NCBI GenBank assembly: GCA_035525905.1
Contig: DATLDK010000025.1
Span: forward strand, 1-36,782
Direction: 5' to 3'
Source: Gaiellasilicea sp035525905
GTDB lineage: Bacteria > Actinomycetota > Thermoleophilia > Gaiellales > Gaiellaceae
DNA: 36,782 nt
A model generated the notes under the pieces. The model was not told the origin of the DNA. It worked only from the letters and a program-made list of their open reading frames with translations, and did no database searches. Positions 14,392 to 23,448 of this stretch are shown piece by piece (within the stretch, counting starts at the first letter, position 1; every line of letters starts with the position of its first letter). A program made the translations under genes and the position numbers.

Positions 14392-14398
14392 CCGACCC

Positions 14399-14596
14399 GT
14401 GCGGCAACGCCTCGTGCTCCCGATGATCGTGGTCGTGCTGGCGATCTGGCTGCTGGGCACCTGGGTGACGAAATACTCCCTCGAGGAGATGGCGGTCTTC
14501 ACGCCGCTGGCGGTGATCGCCGTCGGCGCGCTCGCCGGCGTCATCCTCCTGTGGGTGAAGGTCGTGCGCGACTCGCTCCGCCGGCGCGACTCGTAG
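14399..14596 (+). CDS. Small two-helix membrane protein, 65 aa
   Basis: The GTG start lies 7 bases after a TACCCT -10. Two hydrophobic segments (about 5-22 and 33-54) are separated by a short polar loop (TKYSLEEM), with a basic C-terminal end (RDSLRRRDS), predicting both ends in the cytoplasm. No family is recognised. It lies just before recJ on the same strand, with 34 bases between, and a functional link is not evident. Confidence 0.7.
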   Translation: MRQRLVLPMIVVVLAIWLLGTWVTKYSLEEMAVFTPLAVIAVGALAGVILLWVKVVRDSLRRRDS

Positions 14597-14615
14597 CAAC
14601 GTCCGATCGTCCCCG

Positions 14616-14621
14616 TACCGT
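14616..14621 (+). promoter_or_regulatory. -10-like element of recJ
   Basis: TACCGT ends 9 bases before the ATG at 14631. It is a weaker match and a slightly longer gap than the other leaderless-type sites. Confidence 0.35.
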
Positions 14622-14630
14622 CGAGAGCCG

Positions 14631-16496
14631 ATGCAGGATGGCTCCTGGACGATCGAGGCTTGTGATTACGCCGAGGTGAAGGCGCTCTCCGACGCGCTCG
14701 AGGTCGGGGAGATCACGGCTTCGATCCTCGTTCGGCGGGGGTACGGAAACGTCGACGAGGCCCGCGCGTTCGTCACCGGCGAGATCGAGCCGCACGACCC
14801 GTTCCTGCTCGGCGACATGGCGGTCGCGGTCGATCGGATCCGCACAGCGATTCTCGACGGAAAACGGATCTGCGTGCACGGCGACTACGACGTCGACGGC
14901 ATCTGCGCCACCGCGCTGGCCGTCCTCACGCTGCGCAAGCTCGGCGCGGACGTCGAGTGGCACCTGCCGAGCCGGTTCGAAGAGGGTTACGGCGTCTCCG
15001 ACGTCACCATCTCCCGCCTCGCCGACGACGGGTGCAACCTCCTGCTGACCGTGGACTGCGGGATCACGGCAGTTGAGGAGGTGGCCGCTGCGAAGGCGCG
15101 CGGGCTGGACGTCATCGTCACGGACCATCACCGTCCGGGCGCCGTGCTGCCGGACTGTCCGGTCGTCGCGACCCGGCCGTCCGACTATCCGTTCCCCGAG
15201 CTGTGTGGGACCGGGGTCGTCTGCAAGCTGGCGCAGGCGCTCGGTGTCGACGTGACTCCGTTCCTCGATCTCGTCGCGCTCGCCACGATCGCCGACGTCG
15301 TGCCGCTGCTCGACGAGAACCGCTCGCTGGCAATCGCTGGGCTCCGCGCACTCGCCCGAACGCAGCGGCCGGGCCTCCAGGCGCTGATGCGGAACGCGCG
15401 CGTCGATCCCGCTGCGGTCGACGCGGCAGCCGTCGGTTTCAGGCTCGCGCCGCGGATCAACGCCGCAGGCCGCCTCGGCCGCCCCGATGCCGCGCTCGAG
15501 CTCCTGCTCACGACCGACAAGGACGAAGCGACACGGCTCGCCGGCGAGCTCGAGACGCTGAACCAGGACCGTCAAGCCGTGGAAAACAGGATCCTGCGCG
15601 CGGCGATCGCCGAAGTCGAGTCCTGGCCCGAGACAAAGCGCCGCCGCCGCGGGTACGTGATCTGGGGCGAGGACTGGCACGAGGGTGTGATCGGAATCGT
15701 CGCTTCGCGTCTCGTCGAGCGCTTCAACCGCCCGATCGTGCTGATCGCGGGCACGGAAGGCGAGTGGAAGGGCTCGGGGCGGTCGTTGCCGGCTTTCGAC
15801 CTGCACGGCGCACTTGCGGCCTGCTCCGAGCATCTGCACCGCTTCGGCGGGCACAGGGCGGCAGCCGGCCTGTCGATTGCGCCGGAGAACCTGGAGGCGT
15901 TCAGCGTCGCCTTCGCGGCGCACGCGGACGCGGAGCTCGTCGTTGAAGACCTCGCTCCTGTGACGCGGATCGACGCGATCGTTCCCGGGAGCGCACTGAC
16001 GCTCGGGCTCGCGACCGAGCTCGCAAGGCTCGCCCCGTTTGGCCTGGGCAACCCCGACGTGACGCTGCTCGTGCCGGCCTGCGAAGCCGTGCAACCCGGA
16101 GTCGTCGGCGACGGGAAGCATCTACGCTTCCGTGTCCGCCAGGGCGGCCGCGATGCAGGGTCGGCGATCGCGTTCGGTCTCGGAGCGCAGCTCGACCGCA
16201 TCCGGAGGCCGGTCCGCTACGACCTTGCCTGCCGGCTGCAGGAAAACCGCTGGAACGGAACGATTGCGCCTCAGCTCGTGATCCGCCGCCTCTTCGACAC
16301 TCCCGACGGCTACGAGGAGCTGCGGGCCGGCCTCGCTGCGCTCTGGCAAACGGGCGAGCAGGCGTGGACGAGCGAGGCGCGTGCGATCTTCCGGGAGCTC
16401 CAGCTCCTCGAGGGCGCCAGGCGCCAGCTGTACGAGTCGGAGGCGTTCAGGGAGTTGCTGGCCGGAACCGTGCTCGACCTGCCCCGCGCTGCGTAG
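14631..16496 (+). CDS. recJ: Single-stranded-DNA-specific exonuclease RecJ
   Basis: This 5'-3' ssDNA exonuclease acts in recombination and mismatch/base-excision repair. The 621-aa product has the DHH phosphoesterase motifs in order: HGDYDVDG (83-90), LTVDCGI, and VTDHHRPG with DHH at 165-167. Next comes the DHHA1 domain with WHEGVIGIVASRLVE, GSGRS and FGGHRAAAG. The C-terminal OB-type domain (about 440-560) carries LAPFGLGNP. Length and motif order are normal. It fits with ruvCAB upstream as a group of DNA repair genes, though it is not in the same operon. Confidence 0.95.
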   Translation: MQDGSWTIEACDYAEVKALSDALEVGEITASILVRRGYGNVDEARAFVTGEIEPHDPFLLGDMAVAVDRIRTAILDGKRICVHGDYDVDGICATALAVLTLRKLGADVEWHLPSRFEEGYGVSDVTISRLADDGCNLLLTVDCGITAVEEVAAAKARGLDVIVTDHHRPGAVLPDCPVVATRPSDYPFPELCGTGVVCKLAQALGVDVTPFLDLVALATIADVVPLLDENRSLAIAGLRALARTQRPGLQALMRNARVDPAAVDAAAVGFRLAPRINAAGRLGRPDAALELLLTTDKDEATRLAGELETLNQDRQAVENRILRAAIAEVESWPETKRRRRGYVIWGEDWHEGVIGIVASRLVERFNRPIVLIAGTEGEWKGSGRSLPAFDLHGALAACSEHLHRFGGHRAAAGLSIAPENLEAFSVAFAAHADAELVVEDLAPVTRIDAIVPGSALTLGLATELARLAPFGLGNPDVTLLVPACEAVQPGVVGDGKHLRFRVRQGGRDAGSAIAFGLGAQLDRIRRPVRYDLACRLQENRWNGTIAPQLVIRRLFDTPDGYEELRAGLAALWQTGEQAWTSEARAIFRELQLLEGARRQLYESEAFRELLAGTVLDLPRAA

Positions 16497-16671
16497 GCGC
16501 CGGGCGCGCCGCGCGGGCCGATTCGTCGAGCGAGACGAGGAGGCGCGCGAGCTTCAGCGCCTGGCGCTCGCGGCGCCGGCACGAGAGAGCGTGTGAGAGG
16601 GACACGGGCGGCACAGTTCTCTCTTGCAACGGCCACTCCTGCGGGGGAGATTCGCGCGCTGACCGCCTGAG
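16497..16671. other. Intergenic region between recJ and rel
   Basis: About 175 bases of very G+C-rich sequence. I see no gene, no convincing terminator with a T-run and no -35 box. The only useful signal is the rel -10 at its right end. Confidence 0.5.
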
Positions 16672-16677
16672 TACACT
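16672..16677 (+). promoter_or_regulatory. -10 element of rel (leaderless type)
   Basis: TACACT ends 6 bases before the ATG at 16684. No SD is seen in the gap. Confidence 0.55.
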
Positions 16678-16683
16678 GAACGT

Positions 16684-18885
16684 ATGGCTGTAGTTGACGT
16701 CGATCGGCATCACCAGGACCTCGTCGACGAGTTGATTGCCGCCGTCGAGGAGTACAACCCCGGGGTCGACAAGGAGCTGCTCGCGCGCGCCTTCCGCTTC
16801 GCGGCCACCGCTCACGAGGGCCAGGTGCGCAGCTCCGGCGAGCCGTTCGTCCACCATCCGTGGGCGGTAGCGAAGATCTGCGCCGAGCTCCACCTCGACG
16901 AACAGTCACTCGCCGCCGCGCTCCTCCACGACGTCGTCGAGGACACGGAGACAGAGGCGGACGAGGTGCGAAACGAGTTCGGCGACGAGATCGCTCAGCT
17001 CGTCGAGGGGGTCACCAAGCTGACCCGGACCAGCTTCCAGACTCGCGAGCAGTCCGACGCCGAGAACTTCCGCAAGATGATCGTCGCGATGGCGCAGGAC
17101 GTGCGCGTCATCCTGATCAAGCTCGCCGACCGGCTCCACAACATGCGCACGATCGAGTACCAGGGCAAGCAGGCCCAGGTGCGCAAGGCGAAGGAGACGA
17201 TCGAGGTGTACGCGCCGCTCGCGCACCGCCTCGGGATCAACGCCATGAAATGGGAGCTCGAGGATCTCTCGTTCGAGATCCTGCACCCGCGCAAGTACGC
17301 CGAGATCAAGGCGATGGTCGCCGACCGCCGCGCCGACCGGGAGGCGGCGGTGGAGAAGGCGAGCGCCGCGCTCGGCGCCGAGCTCGCCAAGGTGGACATC
17401 CCGGCGGAGATCGCCGGCCGCGCGAAGCACTTCTATTCGATCTACGACAAGATGGCCAAGAAGGGCCGCGAGTTCAACGAGATCTACGACCTGACCGCGA
17501 TGCGCGTGACCGTCGAGCGCGCCGGCGACGAGGGCACGCGGGACTGCTACGGCGCCCTGGGCCTGATCCACTCGCTCTGGAAGCCGATGCCGGGGCGGTT
17601 CAAGGACTTCATCGCGATGCCGAAGTTCAACCGCTACCGGTCCCTGCACACGACCGTGATCGGCCCCGAGGGGACGCCGCTCGAGATCCAGGTGCGCACC
17701 CGCGAGATGCACGAGGAGGCCGAGTACGGAATCGCAGCGCACTGGCTGTACAAGCGCGGCAAGGGCAAGACCGACGACGAGTGGCTCACGTGGGTCAAGT
17801 CGCTGATGGACTGGCAGCAGGACGAGGCCGACCCGCGGGAGTTCATGAAGACGTTCCGCACCGACCTCTTCGACGACGAGGTGTACGTCTTCACGCCCAA
17901 GGGCGAGGTGAAGACGCTGCCGCAGGGCGCGACCCCGATCGACTTCGCGTACGCGGTCCACACGGACGTCGGTCACAAGACCGTCGGTGCGAAGATCAAC
18001 GGGCGCATCGTGCCGCTCCACTATCGGCTCAAGAACGGCGACTTCGTCGAGATCTTGACGTCGAAGTCGGGGCGGGGCCCGTCTCGCGACTGGATGAGCC
18101 TCGCGGCGTCCTCGCGCGCCCGCAACAAGATTCGACAGTGGTTCCAGCGGGAGACGCGCGGCGAGACCGAGGCCAAGGGGCGCGAGCTGCTCGACCATGC
18201 GCTGAAAGGGCAGAACCTGCCCTACAGGAAGCTGCAGGGCTCGGCGGTCCTGGCTCAGGTGATCCGCGAGACGGGCTTCCGGAAGGCCGAGGACTTCTAC
18301 GTCGCGCTGGGCGCGAACAAGCTGCAGACCAACCAGATCGTCAACAAGGTCCTGCAGCGGCTGAAGACCGAGGAGGTCGCGGAGGAGGCGGTCATCCCGC
18401 TGAAGCCCTCGAAGTCGCGCTCGACGGTGGCCGGGGACAGCCTGGGCATCAAGGTGAAGGGAATCGACGACGTCCTGGTGCGGATGGCGAAGTGCTGCAC
18501 ACCGGTGCCCGGCGATGGGATCCTCGGCTACATCTCGCTCGGCCGCGGGATCACCATCCACCGCGAAGACTGCCCCAACGTGAAGGCCTTGATGCGCAAC
18601 CCGGAGCGGTTCACTCCCGTGGAATGGGATGGCGGCTCGACCGCCAGCTTCCGCGTCCAGATCGCGGTCGACTCCTTCGACCGGCCGCGGCTGCTGGAGG
18701 ACGTCGCCCGGAGCTTTGCCGAGCACGGCGCGAACATCGTCTCGTACGGCGGCGTCGTCGAGGACGGCATGGCGCGCAACTGGTACACGGCCGAGGTGGG
18801 CGACGTGAAGGACCTGCGGGCGCTGATGGGCGTCCTGCGCAATCTCGAGGGCGTCTTCGACGCCTACCGCATGACCCCCAGTTGA
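16684..18885 (+). CDS. rel: Bifunctional (p)ppGpp synthetase/hydrolase (Rel/SpoT family)
   Basis: This is the stringent-response enzyme. The 733-aa product contains, in order: the HD hydrolase domain with HHPWAV (57-62) and the LLHDVVEDT motif (HD at 82-83); the RelA_SpoT synthetase domain with YDLTAMRV, RFKDFIAMPKFNRYRSLHTT and EIQVRTREMHEEAEYGIAAH; a TGS domain (VYVFTPKGEVKTLPQGATPI); a CC/ZFD-type region with MAKCCTPVPGD; and a C-terminal ACT domain. Hydrolase and synthetase signatures are both present, so it is probably the single bifunctional Rel of the organism. Confidence 0.96.
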   Translation: MAVVDVDRHHQDLVDELIAAVEEYNPGVDKELLARAFRFAATAHEGQVRSSGEPFVHHPWAVAKICAELHLDEQSLAAALLHDVVEDTETEADEVRNEFGDEIAQLVEGVTKLTRTSFQTREQSDAENFRKMIVAMAQDVRVILIKLADRLHNMRTIEYQGKQAQVRKAKETIEVYAPLAHRLGINAMKWELEDLSFEILHPRKYAEIKAMVADRRADREAAVEKASAALGAELAKVDIPAEIAGRAKHFYSIYDKMAKKGREFNEIYDLTAMRVTVERAGDEGTRDCYGALGLIHSLWKPMPGRFKDFIAMPKFNRYRSLHTTVIGPEGTPLEIQVRTREMHEEAEYGIAAHWLYKRGKGKTDDEWLTWVKSLMDWQQDEADPREFMKTFRTDLFDDEVYVFTPKGEVKTLPQGATPIDFAYAVHTDVGHKTVGAKINGRIVPLHYRLKNGDFVEILTSKSGRGPSRDWMSLAASSRARNKIRQWFQRETRGETEAKGRELLDHALKGQNLPYRKLQGSAVLAQVIRETGFRKAEDFYVALGANKLQTNQIVNKVLQRLKTEEVAEEAVIPLKPSKSRSTVAGDSLGIKVKGIDDVLVRMAKCCTPVPGDGILGYISLGRGITIHREDCPNVKALMRNPERFTPVEWDGGSTASFRVQIAVDSFDRPRLLEDVARSFAEHGANIVSYGGVVEDGMARNWYTAEVGDVKDLRALMGVLRNLEGVFDAYRMTPS

Positions 18886-19361
18886 GGCTTCAGGGGCCGC
18901 GCCTGACCCTGACTGCGCTCGGCGCCGAGGAACTGAGGAAAGTTCGATGGGCTCCCGATGACGAGGACGCACGAACGATGTTCCTCGAACGGCTGCGCGA
19001 TGACCCCGACGCGCGGGGCTGGTGGGTTTGGGTCGCTGCGCGCTCGGACGGTGTGGAGGTCGGCAACGGTGGCTTCGGCGGCCGGCCCGGCCCGAACCGC
19101 AGGCTGACCGTCGGCTACTCGGTCCACGAGGAGTACCGCCGCCGGGGTTACGCCACCGAGATCCTGACGCTGCTCGCCGACTGGGCGCTCGCGCGGCCCG
19201 AGGTCGATCTCGTCAGGGTGACGATTCGCCCGGACAACCTCGCCTCGCTCCGAGTCGCGGAGAAGGCAGGTTTCGCCGCCACCGGCGAGCTCGAGCACGA
19301 CCAGGAGCAGGGCGACCTGATCGTGCTCGAGCGGCGCGGGGCGGCATTGCGCGGTCGCTAG
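18882..19361 (+). CDS. GNAT family N-acetyltransferase
   Basis: The start is a TTG that overlaps the rel stop (TTGA), giving 159 aa (MRLQGPRLTLTAL). This N-terminus matches RimJ/RimL-type acetyltransferases. The acetyl-CoA-binding motif A is VHEEYRRRGYATEIL, and motif B includes RPDNLASLRVAEKAGF, typical of the family. The acceptor substrate (a protein N-terminus, antibiotic or small amine) cannot be told from sequence. The coupling to rel is interesting but may only reflect genome compaction. The CTAG stop is shared with the convergent gene. Confidence 0.87.
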   Translation: MRLQGPRLTLTALGAEELRKVRWAPDDEDARTMFLERLRDDPDARGWWVWVAARSDGVEVGNGGFGGRPGPNRRLTVGYSVHEEYRRRGYATEILTLLADWALARPEVDLVRVTIRPDNLASLRVAEKAGFAATGELEHDQEQGDLIVLERRGAALRGR

Positions 19362-20089
19362 GCCGCAGGAGGGGTTGCCGGAGGAACCGGAGTGCGGCCG
19401 CCCCCGAATCTGTACCCGGCATCGCCGTCGGCTCCGCGCGGGCCGCCGCGGAACCCGAACCCGTCGTGCCCGCGGAATGAGCCTGGCGCCGGCATCTTCC
19501 CGTCGACGAGGTCCTGGAAGCGCTGCCTGGCATTCGTGACGAGCGCATCGCGTTGAGTCTTCGTCAGCCTGCCAGCCGCGACCGCCGCGTCGAGCTCCTT
19601 GGTCTCGTCGGCAACGAGAGCGTCGACGAGGCCGGACGCCGACTTGCCCTTCTCCTTCGCGAGGGCCGCGAGAGTCTTTCCTCCCTCGAGGCTCGTTCGC
19701 AGCGAAGCCTCCGTGACGCCGAGGTACGTCGCTGCGGCGGAGAGGTGGGCGCCGAAGCCACCGTGGTGCTCACCTCGCTCGTGGCCGAACGCGCGGCCGC
19801 CGAAGAGCGGGAAGTCGCCGGAGGCGATCCGTGCCTTCATCTCCTCTCCCTGCGCCTTCGTCAGTGTCCCGGCCGCTACGGCCGCGTCGATGCGGTTCGA
19901 AAGCGCCTGCTTGAGCGCGTCGTTCAGCTTGGCCGGCGTGACGCCGAGCTGCTTGGCGGCGTCGTTCACCACCGCCTCGCTCTCGGCCTTGGGTGAGAGC
20001 TGCGTCGCGGCGATTGCCGCACCGCCGCCTGCAACCGCGAGTGCCGCTCCGGCTCCCGCTGCGAGCTTGTGCTTCATCTTCCGGGCCAT
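19358..20089 (-). CDS. Secreted alanine-rich repeat protein
   Basis: The 243-aa product starts at ATG 20089 behind a strong AAAGGAG. A signal peptide (about 1-28: basic MARKMKHK, then an Ala/Gly-rich core) precedes two related helical repeats. Each has an LGVT-x-x-L element and a DAAVAAG-(T/R)-LTK-(A/T)-Q element (about 46-90 and 120-170). The C-terminal tail is rich in G, F, R, H and P. It resembles small secreted YckD/DUF2680-like proteins of unknown function. It follows htrA and may belong to the same envelope regulon, although a hairpin lies between them. Confidence 0.8.
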   Translation of the reverse strand: MARKMKHKLAAGAGAALAVAGGGAAIAATQLSPKAESEAVVNDAAKQLGVTPAKLNDALKQALSNRIDAAVAAGTLTKAQGEEMKARIASGDFPLFGGRAFGHERGEHHGGFGAHLSAAATYLGVTEASLRTSLEGGKTLAALAKEKGKSASGLVDALVADETKELDAAVAAGRLTKTQRDALVTNARQRFQDLVDGKMPAPGSFRGHDGFGFRGGPRGADGDAGYRFGGGRTPVPPATPPAA

Positions 20090-20111
20090 CGTGTGCTCCT
20101 TTCGTCAAGTT

Positions 20112-20149
20112 CTCCGCGGCGGGCGGGGGATGGTGCGCCCGCCGCGGAG
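20112..20149 (-). terminator. Hairpin between htrA and the secreted repeat protein gene
   Basis: A perfect 14-bp inverted repeat (20112-20125 and 20136-20149) has a 10-base loop. It lies 12 bases after the htrA stop in transcription order. There is no T-run, so it may be a partial or factor-dependent stop. Confidence 0.55.
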
Positions 20150-20161
20150 CCGGTGGTGCAA

Positions 20162-21313
20162 CTACGCCGCAGGTCGGCTTGCCAGCGTCACCTGGACGCT
20201 CGTCGTCTTGCCGTTGCGGAGAACCGTCAGCTCGACGTTCTCGCCGGGCTTCTTGGCGTCGATCGCGGTGCGGAGCTCGTCGGCGCTCGAAACCCGCCGA
20301 CCGTCGACTGCCGTGATCACGTCGCCGCCGGTCGGGTAGGCCTGGCCGTCGATGGTCCTCGTCCTGCTGGAGGGCAGGAGCCCTGCGGCGGCCGCGGGGG
20401 AACCGCTGCGGACTTCGGTCACGGCCGCCCCCGCCCTCGTGCCGAGGGTGTCCGCGGCCGATCCGGGAATCGACTCGATCGCGACGCCGAGGTAGGCGTG
20501 CTCGACCTTGCCGCTCGAGAGCAGCTGCGACACGATCGTGCGGACGGTCTGCGACGGGACGGCGAAGCCGACCCCGTCGTTCCCGCCCGAATCGCTCTCG
20601 ATTTGGGAGTTGACGCCGACCACGCGGCCCCGGAGGTCGAGCAGGGGGCCGCCCGAGTTGCCGTGGTTGATCGCCGCGTCGGTCTGGATCGCGTCCGGGA
20701 TCGCATAGTTGTTCGGGGCCGTGATCTCGCGGTGGACGGCGCTGACGATGCCTGTGGTGACGGTCTGGGCGAGCCCGAACGGGCTGCCGATGGCCACCAC
20801 GCCGTCGCCGACGCGTAGCTTGGTCGAGTCGCCGAGCTGCAGCGGGACCAGGATCGACGCAGGCGCTTCGACCTTGATCACCGCCAGGTCGGTGGACGGG
20901 TCGGTGCCGACGACGGTCGCGTCGTAGGTGGTGCCGTCGGAGAACTTGACCGAGACGGACTGCGCTCCGTCGACCACGTGCTGATTGGTGACGATGTGGC
21001 CCTGCTTGTCCAGGACGAAGCCGGAGCCCTGGGCCTGCTGGGCTTGGCCGGTCCCGCCGAACGGGGACGCCTGGCCGGGGGAGGTGACGGTGATCTCGAC
21101 GACTCCCTTCGCGGTGCGCCCGACGATGTCGGCGATGGAAGAGCCTGTCGTCGCCGCTGTGGGCTCCGCGCTCGAGCCGACCGTCACCTGCCGGACGGTG
21201 GTGCCGCCGGAGCCGAGAGCGGCATACGTGGCTGCGCCGCCGCCGGCGCCGACGAGCGCTGCCGCAGCAATCGCAGCGGCGACGAAGCGGGATCCTTTCG
21301 TGTTCGTTGTCAT
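20162..21313 (-). CDS. htrA: HtrA/DegP-type serine protease with PDZ domain
   Basis: The 383-aa product has an N-terminal membrane anchor or signal (about 9-33). The trypsin-like domain carries the full triad: H112 in VTNQHVVDG, D142 in STDLAVIKV, and S220 in HGNSGGPLL. The C-terminal PDZ domain (about 275-380) includes AYLGVAIESI, the GSPAAAAGLLP segment, and GGDVITAVDGRRV. It would degrade or chaperone misfolded exported proteins. The ATG is preceded by AAAGAGG. Its position right after a two-component pair, with a row of regulator-type repeats upstream, parallels MprAB-PepD of mycobacteria. Confidence 0.93.
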   Translation of the reverse strand: MTTNTKGSRFVAAAIAAAALVGAGGGAATYAALGSGGTTVRQVTVGSSAEPTAATTGSSIADIVGRTAKGVVEITVTSPGQASPFGGTGQAQQAQGSGFVLDKQGHIVTNQHVVDGAQSVSVKFSDGTTYDATVVGTDPSTDLAVIKVEAPASILVPLQLGDSTKLRVGDGVVAIGSPFGLAQTVTTGIVSAVHREITAPNNYAIPDAIQTDAAINHGNSGGPLLDLRGRVVGVNSQIESDSGGNDGVGFAVPSQTVRTIVSQLLSSGKVEHAYLGVAIESIPGSAADTLGTRAGAAVTEVRSGSPAAAAGLLPSSRTRTIDGQAYPTGGDVITAVDGRRVSSADELRTAIDAKKPGENVELTVLRNGKTTSVQVTLASRPAA

Positions 21314-21368
21314 TGCTGACCTCTTTCGTTTCGGTCCTGCGTGTATGCCGATAGGAGACCAGCGCTCC

Positions 21369-21407
21369 CTAAGGCGACCCTGAGACCCGCCTAAGAAGTC
21401 GTTAAGA
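21369..21407 (-). promoter_or_regulatory. Four 11-bp-phased hexamers upstream of htrA (response-regulator operator)
   Basis: Read on the minus strand: TCTTAA-N5-TCTTAG-N5-TCTCAG-N5-CCTTAG, at 21402-21407, 21391-21396, 21380-21385 and 21369-21374. Spacing is exactly 11 bp throughout. OmpR-family regulators bind such direct repeats. The same hexamer pair lies upstream of the adjacent response-regulator gene. Confidence 0.7.
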
Positions 21408-21421
21408 GCTGGAGCGGCCGT

Positions 21422-22759
21422 TTACGCGGGCAGCGAGAGCCGCATCCGCGTGCCGCCGCCTTCTGCCGCCTCGGCGGTGACGGTCCCTCCGTGCGCCTCT
21501 GCGACCTGCCTGACGATGGCGAGCCCGAGCCCCGATCCCGGGAGCCCTCGGGCGGAAGGCGCCCGGTAGAAGCGGTCGAAAACGAACGGCAGGTCGTCGG
21601 GATCGATTCCGGGGCCGTGGTCGCGCACCGTCAGCTCCCCGTCACGGACCCTCACCTCGATGTCGCTCTCTGGCGGGCTCCACTTGGCTGCGTTGTCGAG
21701 CAGGTTGGAGATCGCCCGCTCGATCGTCGACGGAACCCCGCGGATCAGCGACTCGTGCAGGTCGTGCTTGAACGAGATACCGGGCCGGTTCCGGCGGGTC
21801 CGCTCGATTGCGTCGGCGGTGGCGAGGTCGAGGCGCACGTCCTGGGCCTCGACCGGCGCCTGGTCGCCGCGGGCCAGCTCGACGAGCTCCGCGATCAGCG
21901 CCGTCATCTCCGTCAGCTGGTCGGTGACGTCGCATAGAAGCTGCTCGCGATCGCCGGCGGGTAGCGCTTGGTCGCGCGCGAGCACCTCGATGTTCGTACG
22001 CAGGCTCGTGAGTGGGGTCCGCAGCTCGTGCGACGCGTCGGACACGAGCTGCCGCTGCGCGCGCGCCGATTCTTCGAGGGCGCCCAACATGGTGTTGAAC
22101 GTCGAGGCCAGGCGCGAGAGCTCATCGTTGCCACCAGCGTCGATCCGCTGCGAGAGATCACGCGTCTCGGACACGTCCTCGGCCGCGCGCGTCAAGCGCT
22201 GCACCGGCGCCAGCACGGCGCGCGCGACGAGCAGGCCGAGGCCGGCCGCCACGGCGATGCCGATGATCGCCAGCGCGACGAGCCAGCGCTTGATCTTGCC
22301 CAGGATGCTGTCGACCTCCCCGAGCGACCGCGCCACCTGCACCGCGTAGCCGCCGCCGAGCGGGAGCGTGAGCACGCGGACGTGGGTGTCTTCCACGCGC
22401 GCGTCCTCGTAGAAAGGTGAGTCGACCTCGCCTTTCGCTGCCGCCAGCGCCCGCTTCGAGACCGGCAGCTGACCGGAGGCGTCCGGCGGTGTAATCGCCT
22501 CGCCGTCTCGACGGACGAGCTGGGTGAAGACAGCCACCCCGCCGAAGCGTTCGGGGCGAAGCCCGAGGAATTGCTGCCCACCGGGGTCGCCGATCACGTC
22601 GAGATGCGCGGGCAGGTCGTCCGCGCGGGTTTGCAGCGTGTCGTCCACCTGGCTGCGGAGCTCGTTCCGCACCAGGGCGTAGGTGACCGCGGAGCCGCCG
22701 ACGACGGCGACGGCGACGGCAGCGGCAGCCGCCAGGGTCAGGCGCGCGCGGAAGCTCAT
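21422..22759 (-). CDS. Membrane sensor histidine kinase
   Basis: The 445-aa product has TM1 at about 7-30, an extracytoplasmic sensor region at about 31-157, TM2 at about 158-180 and a HAMP domain at about 181-235. The HisKA domain has the phospho-acceptor H244 in SDASHELRTPL, and the HATPase_c domain has an N-box (ISNLLDNAAKW), G1 (VRDHGPGIDPDDLPFVFDRF) and G2 (GSGLGLAIV). All catalytic boxes are intact. The start codon overlaps the response-regulator stop (ATGA). It resembles MprB-type envelope sensors by layout and context. The signal is unknown. Confidence 0.93.
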   Translation of the reverse strand: MSFRARLTLAAAAAVAVAVVGGSAVTYALVRNELRSQVDDTLQTRADDLPAHLDVIGDPGGQQFLGLRPERFGGVAVFTQLVRRDGEAITPPDASGQLPVSKRALAAAKGEVDSPFYEDARVEDTHVRVLTLPLGGGYAVQVARSLGEVDSILGKIKRWLVALAIIGIAVAAGLGLLVARAVLAPVQRLTRAAEDVSETRDLSQRIDAGGNDELSRLASTFNTMLGALEESARAQRQLVSDASHELRTPLTSLRTNIEVLARDQALPAGDREQLLCDVTDQLTEMTALIAELVELARGDQAPVEAQDVRLDLATADAIERTRRNRPGISFKHDLHESLIRGVPSTIERAISNLLDNAAKWSPPESDIEVRVRDGELTVRDHGPGIDPDDLPFVFDRFYRAPSARGLPGSGLGLAIVRQVAEAHGGTVTAEAAEGGGTRMRLSLPA

Positions 22760-23427
22760 TGTTCGCGCAGGGCGTAGCCGACGCCCCGGATCGTCTGGAT
22801 CAAGCGCGGCTTGTCCCCGTGCTCCGTCTTGCGACGGAGGTAACCGATGTAGACGTCGAGCGAGTTCGAGCCGAAGCCGAAGTCGTAGCCCCAGACGCGC
22901 TCGAAGATCACCGATCGGGTCAGCACTTGCCGCGGATTGAGCAGGAAGAGCTCGAGCAGGGCGAACTCGGTGCGTGTCAGCTCGATGGGATCCCCGCCGC
23001 GGTGCACCAGGCGCGTCGCGGGATGGAGAGTCAGGTCCGCGAACTGGAGCACCTCGCCCTCCTGGGGACCGAGGCGGCGGAGCAGCGCACGCAGGCGTGC
23101 CAGGAGCTCGTCGAGCGCGAACGGCTTCACGACGTAGTCATCTGCGCCGGCGTCCAGACCCGCGACGCGGTCCGCGACCTCGTCGCGCGCGGTCAGCATC
23201 AAGACGGCCACCGAGTTGCCGGCGGTACGCAGGCGCCGGCACGCTTCGAGCCCGTCGAGCCTTGGCATCGACACGTCCAGGACGACGGCATCGATGCCGT
23301 CCCTGTCGAGGCGGTCGAGCGCCTCCAGGCCGTCGCCCGAGAGCTCGACGTCGTAGCCCTCGAGCTGCAGCGCGCGGCGGAGCGAATCCCGGACGGCGGG
23401 TTCGTCGTCGACGACGAGGATGTTCAT
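22756..23427 (-). CDS. OmpR-family response regulator
   Basis: The 223-aa product has the receiver domain VVDDEPAVRDSL with D51 as phospho-acceptor (AVVLDVSMP), T/S at LMLTARDE and K in DDYVVKPFAL. The C-terminal winged helix (about 125-220) has TRTEFALLELFLLNP and the recognition segment SNSLDVYIGYLRRK. It is the cognate partner of the overlapping kinase gene. A CACAAT element ends 6 bases before the ATG, and a pair of 11-bp-phased CTAAGA repeats sits just upstream, which points to autoregulation. Confidence 0.95.
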   Translation of the reverse strand: MNILVVDDEPAVRDSLRRALQLEGYDVELSGDGLEALDRLDRDGIDAVVLDVSMPRLDGLEACRRLRTAGNSVAVLMLTARDEVADRVAGLDAGADDYVVKPFALDELLARLRALLRRLGPQEGEVLQFADLTLHPATRLVHRGGDPIELTRTEFALLELFLLNPRQVLTRSVIFERVWGYDFGFGSNSLDVYIGYLRRKTEHGDKPRLIQTIRGVGYALREQ

Positions 23428-23448
23428 ACCGTCATTGTGCGTACGCGG

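Noticed and set aside
16906..18972. A 688-codon minus-strand frame across rel
   Set aside because: Antisense to the full-length Rel protein; no motif.
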